From: Mastigias papua
Taxonomy: Eukaryota; Cnidaria; Scyphozoa; Rhizostomeae; Mastigiidae
Direction of reading: 5' to 3'
Length of the DNA: 64,000 bases
NCBI GenBank assembly: GCA_964019165.1
Contig: OZ025267.1
Coordinates: 20,229,685 to 20,293,684 of the forward strand
Position numbers and translations under genes: made by a program. Within the stretch, counting starts at the first letter, position 1, and each line of letters starts with the position of its first letter. Below, one piece after another: positions 59,601 through 64,000 of the stretch. The notes beneath the pieces are model-generated. The model was not told where the DNA came from. It was given only the letters and a program-made list of their open reading frames with translations, and made no database searches.

Positions 59601-62591
59601 TCCATTAATTGCTCAATTGCATTGGCTATTAGAGAGAACTAACAAAGGGTATGGTTGCTTATAAATACCAGTAGTCCCTGTAGAATGTAAAGCAATATTG
59701 AAATACCCTTTTCATACTCTAAAACAGGGATCCCCAACTGGGGATGGCTTAGGGGGTTTCAATACTAGGGGGCTACAAAGTATCTTCCCAAATCAATGAT
59801 ATTTTCCCTGAATGAGTTCCTGTCTAGCCCTAGCCTGCAGCTATTTTTGGGGCAAACTCTTTTCTGAAGAAATCACCCAAATGAAATAGGCTTCAGCTTA
59901 ACTGGGGGGTGCAGCCCTCATACCCCACCTCCTACCCCCCACATGATTATAACTATTGAAGATAGTGATAAAAACAGGTATGATCAATCAAAAGTTAAAT
60001 AACGACTAAATCTTCATGAGAATTGCTTTACCTCTGGAATTGTAAATGAGCTTGTTTTGCCACGCTGATTCATGTAGCTAATATGGAAACCAGTAAGTTT
60101 GGCTAAGCCTAGATGTAAAAATGAGCAGAGTCAAAGAAAAATATTGAGTTCAAGTGAAGAGAAAGGAGCTAAGTGTAAAATTTGATTGCTTTAATCAGGG
60201 AGGGGCATGAAGTATTGAAGCCCAATCAAAGGGAATGGTCTGCTTGATGAAATGGAATATCATACCCAAAAAACAAAACTTGAGCCAAAAAGATGAGGCT
60301 AAAAGCTATGGGTGCCAAATAAACTCCAACTCCCTATTTATTAATTTTATTTGTCATTACCCCCATGGACCTCATGACGAACCTCATTTATTTATCTGGG
60401 AGGCTTATTTTCTTTGCTTACTAAAAACCACTTCAGAACAAAATGCTTGCAGATCAATTTTTATTAATACCTTTAAATCAATGCATTTCATATAATTCAT
60501 ATTTTCACATTTCACATATGTTTCCTTTTGATAGAAGCCTGAAATTTCCATTTATATTAAGACCTCCCATTTACTACACTTCCAAAGAGCTCCACCCCCC
60601 AACTATCAAGACCCCCTGTTTATTGGGCACATAAGAGAACAAGTAATGCAATGTTTGAAAATTTTGAAGAGCAGTTGTAAGACAATTTAGATTTAATTGG
60701 CACAAACACTCATCCCAAATGAAGTAAACAAAAACAAATATAACAAGAAAACATCATAAAAAGTGGCATTCTTTCCACACCCACAGTCACACAATAAGAC
60801 AGGTGGAGTAAAAACATTTAAAATGCATCATCTACACATATTGGCCATCATACATGTTCATATTTATAGCAAAAATCAAATTATCTTTTCTTACAAATAT
60901 CTACTTTCTATCTTCTGGCCTGTTAAAAGGAAGTACTGGATTGAACAAATAACAAATGCCAAAAAACTCATGTGTTCTTTCCCTTTCTGTATAGTGCAAT
61001 ATAACAAAAGGTAAATTCACCCTAATATGGAATGTTTCAAATTTTGCCATTTTTGCAATCTTTAGTAATGCAGCTACTTGACAACAGAAAAGGAAAAGAA
61101 GTAATGCAGCTAACTTTCTCCAGAAAAGGAAAATATGCTGACACAAAACTTACATTTAGGTTCAACTGACCAAGTAAGACTTATGTCTACCATTTCTGTG
61201 CTTGGGTTGAATACAGCTCTTGCCTTTGGATGTAGTATGCATATTTCTAAAATATGATGAACAAATTAAAAGATTTAAACTTTGTCAAGAGCATCAAACC
61301 TAAAGTTTTCAACATGAACACCTTTTTACCCAAACCAAAGAACATTCATGGAATCTAAAATCAGGTTCACTAGTAGTACCCTCATAAATAAAAACTACAA
61401 AATTTCAAACAAACCTATTTGCTTCTAGGAGTAGCTTCCTCAGGAACAGTTTACCTGATACTATAGAGTGTTCATGATTACAACACATGTGCCAGGAAAA
61501 ATACCTAATCTAAGCAGCGGCATCACTCTGGGGGGGGGTCCAAAGGGGTCTAGTTCCTTCCCCTATTATTTCAAGAATAAAAGTGCCATGTTCTGGAAAC
61601 TTTTTGAAAATGTTCATTGTATTTTTGTCAAGATCTGTATAAAATAGCATTACATTTGAAAGTAGCAAAATCATGAAAGGTTGTCCATTTCTAAACTAAA
61701 AACCTATCATTTCACTCACTACACTCTTCACCAATTGTTAGTGTACCTTGTGCATCGCTGATAATCCATTCTCGAAATTCCTAATTGTGCTCCTGAGTAT
61801 GGAAGACTTACGTAAATAACAATCCAAAAGCATTATGAGCAAAAAATAAATACCGTCCTATAAAAGTATTACTTTCATTTCAGCCTTTGTCAGACTCTCG
61901 GTTACAGGGCTTTTTGCTGCTTGCAGTTTTCGAAGTTTGATTATTAAATAGTTGAACGTGATCGAGCTCATAGCTGATAAGACAGACGCTACAAAGAGCC
62001 ATGATTTCGATCAAACATCCCATGTGGTCATCTGGTCGAACTACAAACAATAGGCATATATAGATATTTACCATTGGATTTCTGTGGTTGTCTATATTCT
62101 CTTGAGTAATTGAAACTAGCTTGTGCCTGATAAAACAGAAAAGGCATTAACTTCATAGATAAATAAAGCAGGCTACTTTGTTCGGGCAAAATCTGTGCAC
62201 TGCAGTAACATCCAAAAGGATTCTATTCAGTAATGCGTCCATTCAAAGCGAAGACTATTCTGTTCTTCCTGTAATCTGTATCCTCAGAATATGTAACCGT
62301 GCATTGCCAATAGATATCTAATACATGCAAGTAGTAAATAGAAGAATATATGTTAAACATCACCGAGCTTCTGTCCGATGTACTGGTGTGCAGAACTACT
62401 CCTGAGCTGAAGAGATTGCAGAGCTCTATTCTGCAATACGGTGTTCTGTAATCAACAATGTTTGTTTACATTTACATATCATCTGCGTACAAGCAGTGTT
62501 TCAGAAGAGACAGGTTGGCAATCAGTAATATACTTACTTCTGCAGCAAGAAATTTGAAAGTAAGAGCACATATCAGCAAGGAACAAAGCAT
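50603..62591 (-). CDS. Interleukin-17-receptor-like single-pass membrane protein with SEFIR domain (13 exons)
   Basis: Exons: 62591-62538, 62126-62072, 61246-61154, 60108-60032, 59230-59107, 58308-58258, 57858-57674, 56870-56814, 55740-55662, 54814-54629, 53236-53153, 51954-51751, 51003-50603. All phases agree, giving 549 residues. Signal peptide [18 protein letters not shown]. Cys-rich ectodomain with fibronectin-III-like strands ([43 protein letters not shown]). Transmembrane helix about 263-286 ([20 protein letters not shown]), then a basic stop-transfer. SEFIR domain about 349-480: [46 protein letters not shown]. By family it should bind IL-17-type ligands and recruit Act1/CIKS-like adaptors by SEFIR pairing. 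Which IL-17R subtype is undecided. Exon 11 (donor GTATCA) and the final exon boundary are the least certain. Confidence 0.82.
52483..52664 (-). mobile_element. MITE, copy 4 of the family at 44824 (inverted)
   Basis: Reading from the right end, TACACGCTTTTTGTTAGGAC and TTTGGACCTCTTTTGATAGC match the left part of copy 1. The left end TTTTCTGTAAGGAGCCTACA is the inverse partner. It lies in intron 11 of the IL-17R-like gene. Confidence 0.6.
53249..54420. repeat. Tandem array, nine copies of a 130-bp unit, apparently identical
   Basis: The unit runs from AAAAGTATCTCAAGATGCCA to TCAGTGATGGAGCTTATGCA. Successive copies begin exactly 130 bases apart (53249, 53379, 53509 and so on) and I see no substitutions between them. 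It fills much of intron 10 of the IL-17R-like gene and begins about a dozen bases from the acceptor of exon 11, so the last unit supplies most of the region upstream of that splice site. The units contain no long open frame. Confidence 0.95.
55395..55567. repeat. (GGAT)n / (GGAC)n microsatellite
   Basis: Imperfect GGAT units merge into about eleven clean GGAC units, preceded by AATTAATT and AATGAATG stretches from about 55321. In intron 9 of the IL-17R-like gene. Confidence 0.9.
56435..56750. repeat. Dispersed repeat, copy 2 (partner of 6393-6710)
   Basis: Shares TAGTACTGAAAC near the left and CTTCCTTAAGATTTTGAATA with ATCGAGTACTGCTTTC near the right with the copy at 6393-6710. In intron 8 of the IL-17R-like gene. 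Confidence 0.5.
60310..60632. mobile_element. Possible MITE with GTGCC(A/C)AATAAAC ends
   Basis: The left GTGCCAAATAAACTCCAACT and right GACCCCCTGTTTATTGGGCAC are inverted over about 13 bases. The interior carries CCCCATGG and CTCCACCCCCC stretches but no coding capacity. A clear target duplication was not seen. In intron 3 of the IL-17R-like gene. Confidence 0.45.
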
Positions 62592-62752
62592 GGAGACAAC
62601 TTTTCTCTGCCTATAGCATCCTTTGTATCAACATGCCGGCAATTGCCCTGGATGGTATTGTTAGGGACGCCGCGCAGAATATAATCGCTGCTACGTGCTC
62701 CTACGCAGATAAATTCCAGGGCACCTTTCAGTTTCAGATTGGTTTCAGCCAT
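62573..62752 (-). other. Upstream open frame overlapping the IL-17R-like start
   Basis: An ATG at 62752 opens a 59-codon frame (MAETNLKLKGALEFICVGAR...) that ends at TGA 62573-62575, 19 bases past the receptor ATG at 62591 and in another frame. If this region is transcribed it would be an overlapping uORF able to reduce translation of the receptor. It may equally lie upstream of the transcription start. Confidence 0.3.
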
Positions 62753-63140
62753 AACAAAGTTTACTAGAATCTTAATAAACCACTGTAAATGTATACTTTT
62801 CTTCCTTTATTGTCGATACTCCAAAGTCTCAAAAAGGAACGTTCAACAGATCCACATTTTTTTGAGATCGGGTTTCATTTTTCTACAGACTTGCCAAGTG
62901 GGCGTGGCACTTTGAACCACGTGATCTAATAAGGGATGAAAATTATTTCAATGATAACTAAAGACTGATTACACTGTTTTGGTATTGTTTGAAGTGTCAA
63001 GAAGCTTTGAGATTTCGCTCAGTATACATCTCTTATATAAGAACATTTCCTTTCGCCCAGTACTGAAACTTTTTCAGCTTTTTCACGACTTCAGTACTAA
63101 CACTATCTTAGGATTGTCTTGAGAGAATATTCGTAATTGT
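62753..63140. other. Upstream region of the IL-17R-like gene, with repeat fragment
   Basis: Presumed promoter region. No core element assigned. At about 63050-63140 lies a third, partial copy of the repeat seen at 6393 and 56435 (CGCCCAGTACTGAAAC). Confidence 0.4.
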
Positions 63141-63224
63141 GTAACTCTACATTATTACACAGACAAACAAGTACTACATATAAACAAATGACTCTAATGC
63201 ATAGGTTACCACAAGACATCTGAG

Positions 63225-64000
63225 TCAAAATTGTCATAGCAGAGAAAAAGAGATACTACAAAGAGTTAAATGTCACACAAATTACTGAGAATGAAAACTC
63301 TTGGAAAACCGTCAAACTTCTCTTCTCCGACAACACAAAGAATCATTGCTCTAATGGAAGTTGACATGGTTATATCTGACGATCACCAGGTGGCAGAAAT
63401 GTTTAACAATTATTTTACAACTGTAATAGAATCCTTTAGTATAGCAGAGAAATTCGAAATTTTTCATTCAATGGCAGGCATCACCGATCCAATTGATGTA
63501 GTAGTTGAAAAGTATGCAAACCACCCTAACACTAAACCTATTGCAGCATACTTCCCAGTTGCAACTAGTTCCTCATTTGAACATGCTACTATCTTTAAAC
63601 TCGAGACAGATATTAAAAAGCTGAATACAGTAAGACTACAACTTTTAATGGTATTCCGCCAAAGATATTCTTTGACGAATTTAGACGTTTGCATGGAATC
63701 CTTGCCAGAAGTATTCAATGAGTGTGTTTATGAGGGACTCGTATACAAGCAAATGATGGAACGTATGAATTGTTATTTATCAGATTTGTTATATGGTTTG
63801 CGACAAAGATACAATGCGCAGCATGTTTTAGCTCGTTGTCTTGAAAACGGTAAGGTACTCTTAGACAAGAGATAAAAAGGTAGGTCTGTCTTTATGGTTC
63901 GTTCCAAAGCGGTCGACTGCGTCAAGCACGATCTCCTAATCGTTAAACTGCATGCTTATGGCTTCAACCATGATACACTGAGTTTTAATATAGGTTTTTC
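63225..64000 (+). pseudogene. Decayed LINE reverse-transcriptase ORF (runs off the window)
   Basis: The linker before RT is readable across frames: AEKKRYYKELNVTQITENEN with SWKTVKLLFSD, then, after a frame change near 63345, ISDDHQVAEMFNNYFTTVI. FNGIPPKIFF follows in another frame near 63650, LRQRYNAQHVLA at about 63800, and AVDCVKHDLLIVKLHAYGF near the window end. Motif order is that of CR1/jockey-like elements. Several frameshifts show the copy is dead. Confidence 0.75.

Noticed and set aside
59725..59945. hAT-like element suggested by CAGGGATCCCCAACTGGGG
   Set aside because: Only one possible end; no inverted partner or 8-bp duplication could be found.

Overview
This window looks like nuclear DNA from an early-branching animal, most likely an anthozoan cnidarian (inferred). 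It is AT-rich and sparsely coding, with small exons in kilobase introns, GT/AG splice sites, long microsatellites, TA-flanked MITEs, a PIF/Harbinger transposon and eroded non-LTR retrotransposons. No bacterial-style operons were seen. All gene models are hand-built by joining exons whose phases agree; none is tested against RNA.

1-31 kb: two tandem plus-strand VEGF/PDGF-family growth-factor genes (5027-14080 and 16498-25749). Each has six exons of nearly the same sizes and phases: signal peptide, an unrecognised conserved N-terminal module, cystine-knot exon, then two exons rich in CxCxC motifs. Some introns also align, so the genes arose by segmental duplication. Introns and spacers hold repeats, LINE remnants, MITEs and a very long CA/CGCA microsatellite. 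A possible terminal exon of another gene lies at 1779-1952.

31-41 kb: a third, more diverged paralogue on the minus strand (40674 down to 31384), tail-to-tail with the first two and sharing the same exon phases.

41-50 kb: a 3,170-bp Harbinger transposon (41397-44566) with TTA target duplication, long inverted repeats, a SANT/Myb-like protein gene and a DDE transposase gene broken by one stop codon. It is followed by several TA-flanked MITEs and otherwise non-coding sequence.

50-63 kb: a minus-strand, 13-exon gene (62591 down to 50603) for a predicted 549-residue single-pass receptor with a SEFIR domain, i.e. interleukin-17-receptor-like. One intron holds nine apparently identical copies of a 130-bp unit that abut a splice acceptor. 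The window ends in a decayed plus-strand LINE reverse transcriptase.

The two biological themes are a local family of secreted VEGF-like ligands and an IL-17R-like signalling receptor. Nothing in the sequence shows that they act together.
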